A DNA stretch of 35,673 nucleotides. Source: an uncultured Burkholderiales bacterium (lineage in GTDB: Bacteria; Pseudomonadota; Gammaproteobacteria; Burkholderiales; Burkholderiaceae_C). The DNA lies in the NCBI GenBank assembly GCA_903896615.1, contig CAITYM010000151.1, positions 1 through 35,673 on the forward strand, given 5' to 3'. The notes below the pieces were generated by a model, which did no database searches, was not told the origin of the DNA, and worked only from the letters and a program-made list of their open reading frames with translations. Below, one piece after another: positions 16,360-26,027 of this stretch; position 1 is the stretch's first letter; every line of letters starts with the position of its first letter. The position numbers were made by a program, and so were the translations under genes.

Positions 16360-16872
16360 TTACTTGGAACTTGAATCAACTGTCTGATCAATGCTTGCAT
16401 CACCTGAATCATGAACATCAGCTTCGTTGCTTGAATCACTGGTTGTTTGAAGGAATTTCAAGAATCCAGGGTCTGTGTATGCCATGGGGGGCAAATCATC
16501 AAGTAACAACTTGGCATCTACCTCTGCAAGCTCACTGGTGATTTGGCTATCTTGAAAATTGAACATGACAAATACACCAACCACCAGTGCTACAAGGGGT
16601 AGGAAGGAGGCAAATTTATTCCATAAATTTCCCTCTTTAAAATCGAAGTGCAAACTTGCCGAGTTGCCCTGAATTTGAATGTTTCCAGCAGTTGCGGTTG
16701 CCCAGACCTGTGTCTTCTTGGCGGCAACGGCTTGCATGCGTGCAACACGAAGGCGCTCACCAATGTCATGTGAGAGTTGCTGCGCAGAAATATCCAAGCG
16801 AGTCGCCAAGCGCTTGCCAAATTGATCCATCAATAATTGGGAGTGGTTTAAATTTTTTGTTTGTGTTTTCAT
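16360..16872 (-). CDS. DUF3619 membrane protein, probable anti-sigma partner
   Basis: This 170-residue protein has the DUF3619 layout: a cytoplasmic N-terminal helical part (FGKRLATRLDISAQQLSHDIGERLRVARMQAVA), then one membrane segment near residues 87-105 (FASFLPLVALVVGVFVMFNF). A short acidic periplasmic tail (SELAEVDAKLLLDDLPPMAYTDPGFLKFLQ) follows, ending in a Ser/Asp-rich stretch. The ATG overlaps the sigma-factor stop by 4 nt (ATGA). Position, topology and coupling suggest it controls the sigma factor, but this is inference; no zinc-finger anti-sigma motif is seen. Confidence 0.82.
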   Translation of the reverse strand: MKTQTKNLNHSQLLMDQFGKRLATRLDISAQQLSHDIGERLRVARMQAVAAKKTQVWATATAGNIQIQGNSASLHFDFKEGNLWNKFASFLPLVALVVGVFVMFNFQDSQITSELAEVDAKLLLDDLPPMAYTDPGFLKFLQTTSDSSNEADVHDSGDASIDQTVDSSSK

Positions 16873-17435
16873 GGCTCAATCCCTTTTGCCCTAAGGGCTA
16901 TCATTAAAGCATGCACAGCGCGAGAGCAGTGCGTCTTTACACTTCCCTCCGTACATCCCATCGCCGTTGCTGTCTCAGAAACATCTAGCTCTTCCCAATA
17001 ACGCAGTAGGAAGGCTTCTCGTTGACGCGCAGGCAAGTTTTCAATTTCTTTCTCTATTTCGTGAACTATTTCATTACTTTTGAAAACATTTTCCGCACTG
17101 TTTGAGTGCTCTAACTCATCAATTGATGCCAAGTTTTCAAGTAAATTGAAATCGTCGTCCGTGTCGTTTGACTCAAAATCGCCAAAGTTAGAAAAGAGTG
17201 CGTTGCGTGTTTTCTTTCTTCTAAACCAATCTAAAGTCGTATTTGAGAGGATTCTGTGAAAGAGCATGGGCAACTCGGCGCTGGGTTTATCGCCGTAGTT
17301 TTCCGCAAGTTTCATCATGCTGTCTTGCACAATATCCAGCGCAGCTTCCTCGTCTCTGACGTTAAAAAAGGTGCGTTTAAAGGCGCGTTTTTCTACACCG
17401 ACCAAGAAGTCTGATAATTCTTTATCGCTTGCCAA
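16869..17435 (-). CDS. ECF-type RNA polymerase sigma factor
   Basis: This 188-residue sigma-70 family protein has region 2 (RAFKRTFFNVRDEEAALDIVQDSMMKLAENY) and region 4 with a helix-turn-helix (LPARQREAFLLRYWEELDVSETATAMGCTEGSVKTHCSRAVHAL). An acidic linker (FESNDTDDDFNLLENL) joins them, as in the Burkholderiales RpoE-like group. It begins with TTG at 17435, after GCGAGAGA, with no in-frame ATG before region 2. First gene of a four-gene overlapping operon whose next member (DUF3619) may be its membrane-bound regulator. The signal it answers to is unknown. Confidence 0.9.
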   Translation of the reverse strand: MASDKELSDFLVGVEKRAFKRTFFNVRDEEAALDIVQDSMMKLAENYGDKPSAELPMLFHRILSNTTLDWFRRKKTRNALFSNFGDFESNDTDDDFNLLENLASIDELEHSNSAENVFKSNEIVHEIEKEIENLPARQREAFLLRYWEELDVSETATAMGCTEGSVKTHCSRAVHALMIALRAKGIEP

Positions 17436-17736
17436 GTCTCGCTCTTTTCGCTTTTTATAGTGGTTATTGTGGTTCTTGACGGATCCAATTTGTCTAGACT
17501 GGAACCGTTGTCTCGGTAAATATTATCGCACCACTCAGAAAATAAGCTAAATTCACTAACTCTAATCAAAAAATGTAATAATAGAGGGCTTTTCACACTC
17601 AAGGTAAACGGATCTGGGTTTGATGCGATCTGCATCTGTGGCAACAGGTCCTAAGTTCTGCGGCGTCTCCAAAAGAGAGCGTTAAAGGGCACCGAAGGTT
17701 TTTCGTTCCCGAAATTCACAAAGGTTGAAGTCAAAT
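17436..17736. other. Divergent upstream region of the sigma operon and ilvB
   Basis: About 300 bp without a supported gene, to hold promoters for both directions. I looked for a branched-chain leader peptide and terminator before ilvB. The only short frame near it (ATGCGATCTGCATCT at about 17621) codes for no Leu, Ile or more than two Val, and no terminator hairpin with a T run follows; the small ACC-GAA-GGT-TTTT element at about 17693-17705 is too weak. So no attenuator is called here. Confidence 0.5.
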
Positions 17737-19572
17737 ATGCAAACAGCTCATCAGCCAGACTTAAGCTCTGCGCACAATAAACAAAATACAACGGCCAACC
17801 ACGCCGCAACGCCAATCACTACCAAGACCTCCGCTGACAAAGCTGCAAGTGCTTTGCAATTAAATGGTTCTGAGATTTTGGTCAAATCACTGCAAGCTGA
17901 GAATGTTAAGTATCTTTGGGGATACCCAGGCGGTGCAGTGCTCTATATTTACGATGCCCTGTACAAGCAAGACACCATCCAACACGTGCTAGTGAGACAC
18001 GAACAGGCCGCGGTTCACGCAGCAGATGGTTACGCGCGTGCGACTGGGGATGTGGGGGTGGCTCTTGTAACCTCTGGCCCAGGTGTGACAAATGCTGTCA
18101 CAGGAATCGCTACAGCCTACATGGACAGCATTCCAATGGTGATCATTACGGGTCAAGTACCTACTCCTGCAATTGGATTAGATGCATTCCAAGAATGTGA
18201 CACCGTTGGTATCACCAGGCCTATCGTTAAGCACAACTTCTTGGTTAAAGATGTTGATGATTTGGCCATGATTATGAAAAAAGCATTTCATATCGCCAGA
18301 AGCGGTCGTCCCGGTCCAGTCGTTGTTGATATTCCTAAAGATATCTCTTTTAAGAAGACAACGTACAACGGATACCCTGAGTCTGTGCAGATGCGCTCTT
18401 ACAATCCCGTGCTCAAAGGGCACGGCGGACAAATCAGAAAAGCACTGCAGTTGCTTTTAAACGCAAAACGTCCCTACATTTACACGGGTGGGGGGGTGCT
18501 GATGAGCGAAGCCTCTCATGAGCTCAGGACCCTTGTTGATCTTCTGGGTGCCCCTTGTACAAGTACCTTGATGGGACTAGGTGCCTATCCTTCGACGGAT
18601 AGTAAGTTTTTGGGAATGCTTGGGATGCACGGCACGATCGAGGCCAACAACGCGATGCAAAACTGCGATGTTTTGTTAGCGGTCGGGGCAAGATTTGATG
18701 ACCGTGTGATTGGCAACCCCAAACACTTCGCTCAAAACGAGCGAAAGATCATACACATTGATATTGATCCATCAAGCATTTCAAAGCGCGTGAAAGTTGA
18801 TATCCCAATCGTCGGAGACGTCAAGGATGTCTTAAACGAAATGCTGTTCATGTTGAAGGAAAATCCTGCTCGACCAGATCCGCACGCACTCTCGCAGTGG
18901 TGGAACACGGTGAATGAGTGGCGCAAAAGGGATTGTCTGAACTATGACCGTAACAACAGCGTTGTAATAAAGCCCCAGTTCGTAGTCGAGACTCTTTGGA
19001 ATATGACCAAAGACGATGATGTCTACGTCACATCTGATGTGGGTCAGCACCAGATGTGGGCTGCCCAGTACTTTAAATTCAATGAGCCAAGACGCTGGAT
19101 TAACTCAGGCGGGTTGGGCACTATGGGTGTGGGCATTCCCTACGCTATGGGGGTTAAGTTAGCCAAACCCAGTAGTGAAGTGTTCTGTATCACAGGTGAG
19201 GGTTCTGTTCAAATGTGTATACAAGAACTATCAACTTGTAAGCAGTACAACACGCCTATCATCATCATGGCGTTAAATAACCGTTACTTAGGAATGGTTA
19301 GGCAGTGGCAGGAGATTGAATACTCGGGTCGCTATAGCCATAGTTACATGGACGCACTGCCCGATTTTGTAAAACTCGCAGAAGCCTACGGGCATGTGGG
19401 TATGTTGATAGAGCGTCCCCAAGACGTGGAGGGGGCTTTAAGAGAGGCCAGGCGTCTTAAGGACAGGACAGTCTTTCTTGACTTTAGGACTGATCAAACC
19501 GAAAACGTGTTCCCAATGGTCCAAGCGGGCAAGGGAATTACGGAGATGCTTTTGGGGAGTGAGGATCTTTAA
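17737..19572 (+). CDS. ilvB: Acetolactate synthase (AHAS) catalytic subunit
   Basis: This thiamine diphosphate- and FAD-dependent enzyme makes acetolactate or acetohydroxybutyrate, the first common step to Val, Leu and Ile. Motifs: VKYLWGYPGGAVLYIYDAL, the catalytic glutamate in VRHEQAAVHAADGYARATG, VTSGPGVTNAVTGIATAY, and the cofactor site ITGEGSVQM...LNNRYLGMVRQWQ. The usual GDG is GEG here, which I recall as normal for Burkholderiales. Residues 1-45 are a polar Ser/Thr/Asn/Ala-rich extension before the first beta strand, longer than in E. coli. I prefer the ATG at 17737 (611 residues, GAAG just upstream) to a TTG at 17725. First gene of the ilv cluster. Confidence 0.96.
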   Translation: MQTAHQPDLSSAHNKQNTTANHAATPITTKTSADKAASALQLNGSEILVKSLQAENVKYLWGYPGGAVLYIYDALYKQDTIQHVLVRHEQAAVHAADGYARATGDVGVALVTSGPGVTNAVTGIATAYMDSIPMVIITGQVPTPAIGLDAFQECDTVGITRPIVKHNFLVKDVDDLAMIMKKAFHIARSGRPGPVVVDIPKDISFKKTTYNGYPESVQMRSYNPVLKGHGGQIRKALQLLLNAKRPYIYTGGGVLMSEASHELRTLVDLLGAPCTSTLMGLGAYPSTDSKFLGMLGMHGTIEANNAMQNCDVLLAVGARFDDRVIGNPKHFAQNERKIIHIDIDPSSISKRVKVDIPIVGDVKDVLNEMLFMLKENPARPDPHALSQWWNTVNEWRKRDCLNYDRNNSVVIKPQFVVETLWNMTKDDDVYVTSDVGQHQMWAAQYFKFNEPRRWINSGGLGTMGVGIPYAMGVKLAKPSSEVFCITGEGSVQMCIQELSTCKQYNTPIIIMALNNRYLGMVRQWQEIEYSGRYSHSYMDALPDFVKLAEAYGHVGMLIERPQDVEGALREARRLKDRTVFLDFRTDQTENVFPMVQAGKGITEMLLGSEDL

Positions 19573-19707
19573 GATTCATGGCCTCATCAACAAATCAGCT
19601 CAAACTAGACTTACCCATTCACTAATTAAACAAGGCAAGAATCTATTGTCTGCCAAGCCCTCAGGTTACCGCTTGAGGGGGAGGGCAACGAAAAGAGGAC
19701 ACGCAAC
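19573..19707 (+). promoter_or_regulatory. Structured ilvB-ilvH spacer, candidate ilvH RNA motif
   Basis: The 135-bp spacer contains a stem CCCTCA (19658-19663) / TGAGGG (19674-19679) with a small GGT-T-ACC hairpin in its loop, directly followed by GGAGGGCAACG and the ilvH ribosome site (AGAGGA). An RNA structure called the ilvH motif has been described upstream of ilvH in Betaproteobacteria; place and lineage fit, but I cannot test the consensus here. It could control ilvH translation relative to ilvB. Confidence 0.45.
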
Positions 19708-20199
19708 ATGAAACACATCATCGCAGTATTGATAGAGAACGAACCCGGTGCTTTATCCCGGGTCGTTGGGCTTTTCTCCGCCAGGGGCTATAACATTGAG
19801 TCTTTGACAGTGGCACCTACTGAGGACGCAAGCCTCTCACGCATGACGATCCAAACAACGGGATCTGATGACGTGATTGAACAAATCACAAAACATTTAA
19901 ACCGACTTATCGAAGTTGTTAAAGTGGTCGATCTCACCGAAGGACCTTATACAGAGCGCGAGCTCATGTTAGTCAAGGTGAGAGCGGTTGGCAAAGAGCG
20001 CGAAGAGATGAAGCGTATGGCCGACATCTTTCGAGGCCGAATTATTGATGTGACCGAGAAGAGTTACACACTTGAGCTTACCGGGGATCATACTAAGAAT
20101 GATGCCTTCTTGGAGGCGATAGATCGCAATGCAATACTGGAGACTGTAAGGACGGGTTCTTGCGGTATTGGTCGGGGAGAAAGAATACTGAGAGTTTGA
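19708..20199 (+). CDS. ilvH: Acetolactate synthase small (regulatory) subunit
   Basis: This 163-residue ACT-domain protein activates the catalytic subunit IlvB and confers valine feedback inhibition. The N-terminal ACT domain reads MKHIIAVLIENEPGALSRVV, then GLFSARGYNIESLTVAPTED. The second half (ELMLVKVRAVGKEREEMKRMADIFRGRIIDVTEKSYTLELTG) is the C-terminal domain that contacts IlvB. It ends with GSCGIGRGERILRV, common in the family. The ATG has a good ribosome site (AGAGGA) and lies 135 bp after ilvB. Confidence 0.97.
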   Translation: MKHIIAVLIENEPGALSRVVGLFSARGYNIESLTVAPTEDASLSRMTIQTTGSDDVIEQITKHLNRLIEVVKVVDLTEGPYTERELMLVKVRAVGKEREEMKRMADIFRGRIIDVTEKSYTLELTGDHTKNDAFLEAIDRNAILETVRTGSCGIGRGERILRV

Positions 20200-20262
20200 G
20201 GTTGGGTTCGGTTTATCTGAGTCTAGATCTTGATATTTTGAAGGTATGCAGATTTGAGAGAG

Positions 20263-20285
20263 CTTGAGGGTGAGTGTCACTCAAG
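20263..20285 (+). other. Hairpin in the ilvH-ilvC spacer
   Basis: CTTGAG (20263-20268) pairs with CTCAAG (20280-20285), and an inner TGA/TCA pair closes a GTG loop with a two-base bulge. There is no T run after it, so it is unlikely to be a terminator; it may be an mRNA processing or stability element ahead of ilvC, whose ribosome site AGGAG is at about 20331-20335. Confidence 0.35.
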
Positions 20286-20320
20286 TATTAAAACTCAATG
20301 ATTTTGAAATTTTGAATTAA

Positions 20321-21361
<1,041 letters not shown>

Positions 21362-21399
21362 TAAATTAACCTAATTTAAAGTAGCTTAAGCTGAACTCT

Positions 21400-22047
21400 A
21401 TGAACTATCCACATCCCTTATTGGCCCGAGAAGGTTGGCCCTTTATTGCTGCTAGTTTCTTGGTCTCAATTGGGACGTGGTACTTTTTGGGGTTCGGTGT
21501 TAGCTTACCACTTTGGGTTATCACGATTTTTGTTGTTCAGTTTTTCAGAGATCCCCCGCGCGCAGTGCCCTCCATTGAGAACGCAGTGCTCTCTCCCGCA
21601 GACGGACGGATAGTTAAAGTAGAAAAGTGCATGGACCCTTACGCTGGGCGTGAGGCGTTGCTAATCAGTGTGTTTATGAATGTGTTCAATGTTCACAGCA
21701 ACCGAGCAAGTGTTGACGGAACTGTAAGGGGGGTCAAGTACTTTCCTGGTTTATTTGTGAATGCAGATTTGGATAAAGCTTCTTCAGAAAATGAGCGTAA
21801 CGCAGTTGTTATTGATGCAGTTATAGCAGGTCAACAACAAACTGTAACTTTGGTTCAAGTGGCTGGGCTAATTGCGAGGCGCATTCTTTGTTATGTAAAC
21901 CCCGGTGAGTCTTTGCACAAAGGGCAGCGCTACGGGTTTATTCGATTTGGGTCAAGAGTGGATGTTTATTTGCCTTTATCTGCAACACCGCTTGTTGCTC
22001 CCGGTGACAAGGTGTCTGCCACTTCAACCGTTTTAGCGACGCTTTAA
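21400..22047 (+). CDS. psd: Phosphatidylserine decarboxylase proenzyme
   Basis: This 215-residue protein is of the short PSD-A type. It makes phosphatidylethanolamine from phosphatidylserine with a pyruvoyl group formed by self-cleavage at a Gly-Ser. The cleavage site is in [12 protein letters not shown] (Gly184-Ser185). Two hydrophobic N-terminal stretches ([35 protein letters not shown]) anchor it to the membrane. [15 protein letters not shown] and [16 protein letters not shown] are family blocks, the latter with the His of the active site. It follows ilvC by 38 bp and precedes pssA by 20 bp, so probably shares the ilv transcript. Confidence 0.95.
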   Translation: MNYPHPLLAREGWPFIAASFLVSIGTWYFLGFGVSLPLWVITIFVVQFFRDPPRAVPSIENAVLSPADGRIVKVEKCMDPYAGREALLISVFMNVFNVHSNRASVDGTVRGVKYFPGLFVNADLDKASSENERNAVVIDAVIAGQQQTVTLVQVAGLIARRILCYVNPGESLHKGQRYGFIRFGSRVDVYLPLSATPLVAPGDKVSATSTVLATL

Positions 22048-22067
22048 GCGTTCATTATTAAGTACAC

Positions 22068-22907
22068 ATGGATTCCCAAAAAATCAACGAAACACACCCG
22101 ACATCGAACTCTGGGGATGCTCAGGTAGAGCATCAACTGCGCAAGCCCCCAATGAAGGGGATTTACGTTTTGCCTAATCTTTTCACGCTTGCGGCCTTGT
22201 TTGGAGGGTTTTACTCCATAGTGATGGCAATGAATGGTGTTTTTGATAAAGCTGCAATTGGTGTGTTTTGCGCAATGGTTCTTGATAGCTTAGATGGTCG
22301 CGTTGCACGCATGACCAATACACAAAGCGCCTTTGGTGAACAAATGGATTCGCTTGCAGATATGGTCTCATTTGGCGCCGCCCCCGCGCTCATCTCGTAT
22401 GAGTGGGCCCTTAAGGGTTTGGGGCGTTGGGGTTGGATTGCTGCGTTTGTTTACTGCGCCTGCGCAGCACTTCGACTGGCTCGCTTTAACGTAAATACCT
22501 CCGTTGTTGATAAAAGGTACTTCCAGGGGCTCCCAAGTCCTGCCGCAGCAGCGCTAGTTATGGGGTTTATTTGGTGGGCAGTTGAGACAGAATATACAGG
22601 TGCGAGCTTGTCATGGTGGGTATTTGGTTTGTGCCTTTACGCTGGCTTGACCATGGTGACCAATGTTCCCTTTTACAGTTTTAAAGACTTTCAAATGAGG
22701 AAAAGCGTACCTTTTACTGGAATTGTTTTAATTGCGCTCATCATTGCTGTGATTAATATTAACCCGCCCACAGCTTTGTTTGCGCTCTTTATCCTCTACG
22801 GCATTAGCGGCTACGGCGTCTACATTTGGCGTAAATATAAGGGTGAGCAAACCTCTTTAATTAGCCTGTCCACAGAGGAGCCCGATGAAGAGGGCTTGCA
22901 TCAGTAA
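22068..22907 (+). CDS. pssA: CDP-diacylglycerol-serine O-phosphatidyltransferase
   Basis: This 279-residue integral membrane enzyme makes phosphatidylserine from CDP-diacylglycerol and serine, the substrate of the adjacent Psd. The CDP-alcohol phosphotransferase signature is complete: D73-x2-D76-G-x2-A-R81-x8-G90-x3-D94-x3-D98 (within VLDSLDGRVARM... and GEQMDSLADM). About eight hydrophobic segments follow the polar N terminus. It is the Bacillus/Burkholderiales-type membrane PssA, not the soluble E. coli type. No clear ribosome site is seen before the ATG; coupling with psd is likely. Confidence 0.95.
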   Translation: MDSQKINETHPTSNSGDAQVEHQLRKPPMKGIYVLPNLFTLAALFGGFYSIVMAMNGVFDKAAIGVFCAMVLDSLDGRVARMTNTQSAFGEQMDSLADMVSFGAAPALISYEWALKGLGRWGWIAAFVYCACAALRLARFNVNTSVVDKRYFQGLPSPAAAALVMGFIWWAVETEYTGASLSWWVFGLCLYAGLTMVTNVPFYSFKDFQMRKSVPFTGIVLIALIIAVININPPTALFALFILYGISGYGVYIWRKYKGEQTSLISLSTEEPDEEGLHQ

Positions 22908-23019
22908 CGGTTTACTTGCAAGTTCTGGGTCTGAGGCTTTTGTTGCAATTAAGCCACTCGTTTTTGGGGCGAGACTATCTTTAGGGAATTTGTTGTTTAA
23001 ATTATGTTAAAGTTGATCC

Positions 23020-23073
23020 ATGAATATTTCTTTAGCGCTACTACTACTTCGTCATTCAGGGCGGGTTGAGTAG
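23020..23073 (+). CDS. leuL: leuA leader peptide
   Basis: A 17-codon frame reads MNISLALLLLRHSGRVE and stops. It contains five Leu codons, four of them consecutive (CTA CTA CTA CTT), just before a strong terminator and 113 bp upstream of leuA. This is the classic layout of a leucine attenuator, where slow translation of Leu codons prevents termination. The ATG has only a weak purine stretch (AAAG) upstream. The Leu run is part of a perfect hairpin that also includes the stop codon. Confidence 0.85.
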   Translation: MNISLALLLLRHSGRVE

Positions 23074-23076
23074 CGC
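23035..23076 (+). promoter_or_regulatory. Pause (1:2) hairpin of the leu attenuator
   Basis: GCGCTACT (23035-23042) and AGTAGCGC (23069-23076) form a perfect 8-bp stem that spans the Leu codons at one side and the leader stop codon at the other. A ribosome stalled on Leu codons would keep it open; one at the stop codon would mask its 3' arm. The alternative antiterminator pairing was not clear by eye (a GGGC/GCCC match only). Confidence 0.7.
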
Positions 23077-23091
23077 AAGAGTCTATCCAAC

Positions 23092-23126
23092 AAAAAGGCC
23101 CGTATGCAAAAGCAACGGGCCTTTTT
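23092..23126 (+). terminator. Attenuator terminator upstream of leuA
   Basis: A 12-bp perfect stem AAAAAGGCCCGT (23092-23103) / ACGGGCCTTTTT (23115-23126), with an additional TGC/GCA pair and AAAA tetraloop inside, ends in five T. It is the strongest intrinsic terminator in the window and lies between the leader peptide and leuA. Confidence 0.9.
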
Positions 23127-23186
23127 GCTTGGTGAGGCAGGGAATTAACGATTCAATTATTTGTTTATATATCGGGAGATTTTGAA

Positions 23187-24725
23187 ATGGCTGAAAAATT
23201 AATCATATTTGATACCACATTGCGTGACGGTGAGCAGTCTCCTGGTGCTTCGATGACGAGGGAGGAAAAGTTAAGGATTGCTCGTCAATTGGAGAGGCTT
23301 AAAGTGGACGTGATTGAGGCTGGGTTTGCGGCGAGTTCACAAGGCGATTTTGAAGCGGTGAAGGCTATCGCCGATGCAATTAAAGACTCCACTGTTTGTT
23401 CGCTCTCACGCGCCAATGACAGAGATATTTCGCGTGCGGCAGAAGCCCTTGCTGGTGCGAATAGCTCGCGAATTCACACCTTTATAGCAACCTCGCCGCT
23501 GCATATGGAGAAAAAACTTCGCATGACGCCTGATCAAGTATTTGAGCAAGCTGTGCAGTCCGTGCGCTTTGCTAGAAATTTGGTGGGCGATATCGAATTT
23601 AGCCCCGAGGATGGATACCGAAGTGAAGTTGATTTTTTATGCCGAATACTTGAAGCAGTTATCAAGGAGGGAGCAACTACGATCAACGTACCAGACACAG
23701 TAGGGTACGCTATACCTGAGCTTTACGGAGAGTTCATTAAAACACTGCGGACTAAAATACCCAATAGCGATAAAGCAATTTGGTCTGTTCACTGTCATAA
23801 CGACTTAGGCATGGCCGTTGCCAATTCACTCGCCGGAATCAAAATCGGTGGTGCAAGACAAATTGAATGCACGATCAACGGGCTTGGTGAGCGCGCAGGC
23901 AACTGCGCGCTAGAGGAGGTAGTCATGGCGATTAAAACGCGCTCCGACTACTTTGGCTTGACCCTTGGCATTGATACCCAGCAAATCTTAGCTGCCAGTC
24001 GCATGGTCTCTCAAACCACTGGGTTTGTTGTCCAGCCCAACAAGGCTGTGGTAGGGGCAAACGCATTTGCTCATGCCTCCGGCATCCACCAAGACGGTGT
24101 GCTTAAAGCCAGAGATACGTATGAGATCATGCGCGCCCAAGATGTCGGCTGGAGTGCCAATAAGATCGTTCTTGGTAAATTGAGTGGTAGAAACGCCTTC
24201 AAACAACGATTGCAAGACTTAGGGGTTGAGCTCGATAGTGAAGCGGAGATCAACAATGCGTTTGCTAAGTTTAAGGAGTTAGCGGACCGTAAGAGTGAGA
24301 TCTTTGATGAAGATATATTGGCTCTTGTCAGTGAAGAGAGTCTCTCAAACGACAAGGATACGTTTAACTTTGTCTCGCTCAGCCAACGCAGCGAAACCGG
24401 TGAGAGGCCCCATGCAAGTATTGTGATCAATGTAAACGGCACAGAGGTTCACTCTGACTCCGACGGGAATGGTCCTGTGGATGCATCTTTAAAAGCAATC
24501 GAAAAGCACGTTAAAAGTGGTGCAGAGATGGTGCTCTACTCTGTGAATGCAATTAGCGGCTCTACAGAGAGTCAGGGTGAGGTCACCGTTAGATTGCAAA
24601 ACAACGGCCGAATTGTGAACGGTGTAGGTTCAGATCCTGACATCATTGTTGCCTCTGCAAAAGCTTATTTGAGCGCTCTTAATAAACTAAGGAGCCAGTC
24701 TGATCGAGTTTTAGCCCAAGGTTAA
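23187..24725 (+). CDS. leuA: 2-Isopropylmalate synthase
   Basis: LeuA condenses acetyl-CoA with 2-ketoisovalerate, the first committed step to leucine. This 512-residue long form has the catalytic barrel starting [16 protein letters not shown] (metal-binding Asp and catalytic Arg), the HxH metal motif in [19 protein letters not shown], and [19 protein letters not shown]. After a subdomain ([12 protein letters not shown]) comes the C-terminal LeuA allosteric domain (about 390-512, [24 protein letters not shown]) that binds leucine. A GGGAG ribosome site precedes the ATG. Expression is probably set by the attenuator just upstream, in addition to feedback inhibition. Confidence 0.98.
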   Translation: MAEKLIIFDTTLRDGEQSPGASMTREEKLRIARQLERLKVDVIEAGFAASSQGDFEAVKAIADAIKDSTVCSLSRANDRDISRAAEALAGANSSRIHTFIATSPLHMEKKLRMTPDQVFEQAVQSVRFARNLVGDIEFSPEDGYRSEVDFLCRILEAVIKEGATTINVPDTVGYAIPELYGEFIKTLRTKIPNSDKAIWSVHCHNDLGMAVANSLAGIKIGGARQIECTINGLGERAGNCALEEVVMAIKTRSDYFGLTLGIDTQQILAASRMVSQTTGFVVQPNKAVVGANAFAHASGIHQDGVLKARDTYEIMRAQDVGWSANKIVLGKLSGRNAFKQRLQDLGVELDSEAEINNAFAKFKELADRKSEIFDEDILALVSEESLSNDKDTFNFVSLSQRSETGERPHASIVINVNGTEVHSDSDGNGPVDASLKAIEKHVKSGAEMVLYSVNAISGSTESQGEVTVRLQNNGRIVNGVGSDPDIIVASAKAYLSALNKLRSQSDRVLAQG

Positions 24726-25055
24726 TTAAATCCGTTTCCGGGCACATTCTGGGTCTAACAGACGTTTTTGGGCTTCAAAAGATTTCCTGCGCAGGCTAGG
24801 TTCAATAAGGGGGGGACAGTGCCCCCCTTGCTTTGCTTTCATTGCATCGGTTGGGGTAGGACCCTATTTTTTCTATTTAAATCAATAGCTTGTTATGTTT
24901 TTGGCCCTTTTGCCGGCGAAATCTGTGTTTTTTATGCAAAACAGGATCAAAATTTCTAGATTCTTAACAATACTCCGTAAGCATATGATCTTGCTATTAA
25001 TTTGTAAATGACCTACAATGAGACCTTGAATCTTATTACCTAAGAGGTACTCCCT
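24726..25055. other. 330-bp gap between leuA and pbpG
   Basis: Holds a G/C-tract hairpin (listed separately) and a second short element GGGT-AGG-ACCC (24854-24864) followed by TATTTTTTCTATTT, which may be the functional leuA terminator. The AT-rich part from about 24880 to 25040 should contain the pbpG promoter. The 63-residue frame at 24768-24959 does not resemble a protein. Confidence 0.5.
24807..24829 (+). terminator. Hairpin with G and C tracts after leuA
   Basis: AAGGGGGG (24807-24814) and CCCCCCTT (24822-24829) form a perfect 8-bp stem around a 7-nt loop, 82 bp after the leuA stop. Only a scattered T content follows (GCTTTGCTTTC), so termination efficiency is uncertain. Confidence 0.5.
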
Positions 25056-26027
25056 TTGAAACGACTGTTCATCAAAACTTTAGTTTTAGCGATTTCTGGC
25101 CTTTCACTCGCACCTGTTTGGTCGGCAGACACGGATGGCTCGACTTCAACCGTTACTCATCACTCCAGTCATAAGGGTAGGCCTTTTCACAGAACATTAG
25201 TTCGTTTTACACCCAGTCGTCCTTCGTTTGGAGAGATGGCGGGTCTTCACATTACGAGGGACGAGCTTGCCCTTAAGTCAAGCGTTGCTTACGTCGTAGA
25301 CCAAGACACCAACGAAGTATTGCTCAGTAAAAATGATGAGGCCGTTTTGCCAATTGCATCTATTACAAAGTTGATGACCGGCGTTTTGATCAGCGAAGCC
25401 AAGCTGAACATGGAGGAGCCAATCACAATTACTGAGGAGGAAATCGATACCGAAAAAGGTAGTCACTCACGACTTGCTGTGGGGACAACTCTTACACGTG
25501 GTGAGTTGCTGCAACTTGCTTTGATGTCTAGCGAAAACAGAGCCGCCCATGCACTAGGGCGGACCTTTCCGGGCGGACTCGAGACTTTTGTGTCCCTCAT
25601 GAATGCCAAAGCGTCCTCTATTGGAATGAAAGACACTCGTTACGCAGAGCCTACTGGTTTGTCCTCTCGCAACCAATCAAGTGCCAAAGATTTAGCCACA
25701 CTGGTCGGATACGCTTACAACGACCCTTTGTTACGTCAACTGACAACCTCTGATAGTTACTCGGTTGAAGTGGGCCGTCACAGAATGCAATTTAGAACCA
25801 CCAACCATTTGGTCAGTAGTCCAAATTGGGAGATTGGTTTACAAAAGACGGGTTACATCTCTGAGGCAGGTCAATGCTTGGTGATGCAGGCAAAGATCGC
25901 CGGTCGCAAGCTCATTATGGTGTTTTTGGATTCCGCAGGCAGATTTAGCCGTATCGCAGATGCTGAACGTGTTCGCCACTGGATAGAGAGCGAGACACGA
26001 CGCGGAACACTAAGAACGCCCACTTAA
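25056..26027 (+). CDS. pbpG: D-alanyl-D-alanine endopeptidase (PBP7-like, S11)
   Basis: This periplasmic penicillin-binding protein trims peptidoglycan cross-links. A signal peptide (MKRLFIKTLVLAISGLSLAPVWSA) is followed by a basic linker and the S11 domain with all three motifs: SITK (102-105, nucleophile Ser102), SEN (159-161) and KTG (264-266). The lack of the extra C-terminal domain of PBP5/6 points to the PBP7/PbpG type. The start is a TTG at 25056, well supported by AAGAGG 8 nt upstream and by the signal peptide beginning exactly there. Stands alone, convergent with the IclR gene. Confidence 0.93.
   Translation: MKRLFIKTLVLAISGLSLAPVWSADTDGSTSTVTHHSSHKGRPFHRTLVRFTPSRPSFGEMAGLHITRDELALKSSVAYVVDQDTNEVLLSKNDEAVLPIASITKLMTGVLISEAKLNMEEPITITEEEIDTEKGSHSRLAVGTTLTRGELLQLALMSSENRAAHALGRTFPGGLETFVSLMNAKASSIGMKDTRYAEPTGLSSRNQSSAKDLATLVGYAYNDPLLRQLTTSDSYSVEVGRHRMQFRTTNHLVSSPNWEIGLQKTGYISEAGQCLVMQAKIAGRKLIMVFLDSAGRFSRIADAERVRHWIESETRRGTLRTPT

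Noticed and set aside
17436..17736. Branched-chain attenuator upstream of ilvB
   Set aside because: No leader peptide rich in Leu, Val or Ile and no terminator with a T run were found, unlike upstream of leuA.
17737..19572. GEG instead of GDG in the IlvB cofactor motif as a sign of inactivation
   Set aside because: From memory, Glu at this position is the normal state in Burkholderiales IlvB, and all other motifs are intact.
24768..24959. 63-codon plus-strand frame after leuA
   Set aside because: It runs through the G/C-tract hairpin and the T-rich element, with no protein-like pattern or ribosome site.
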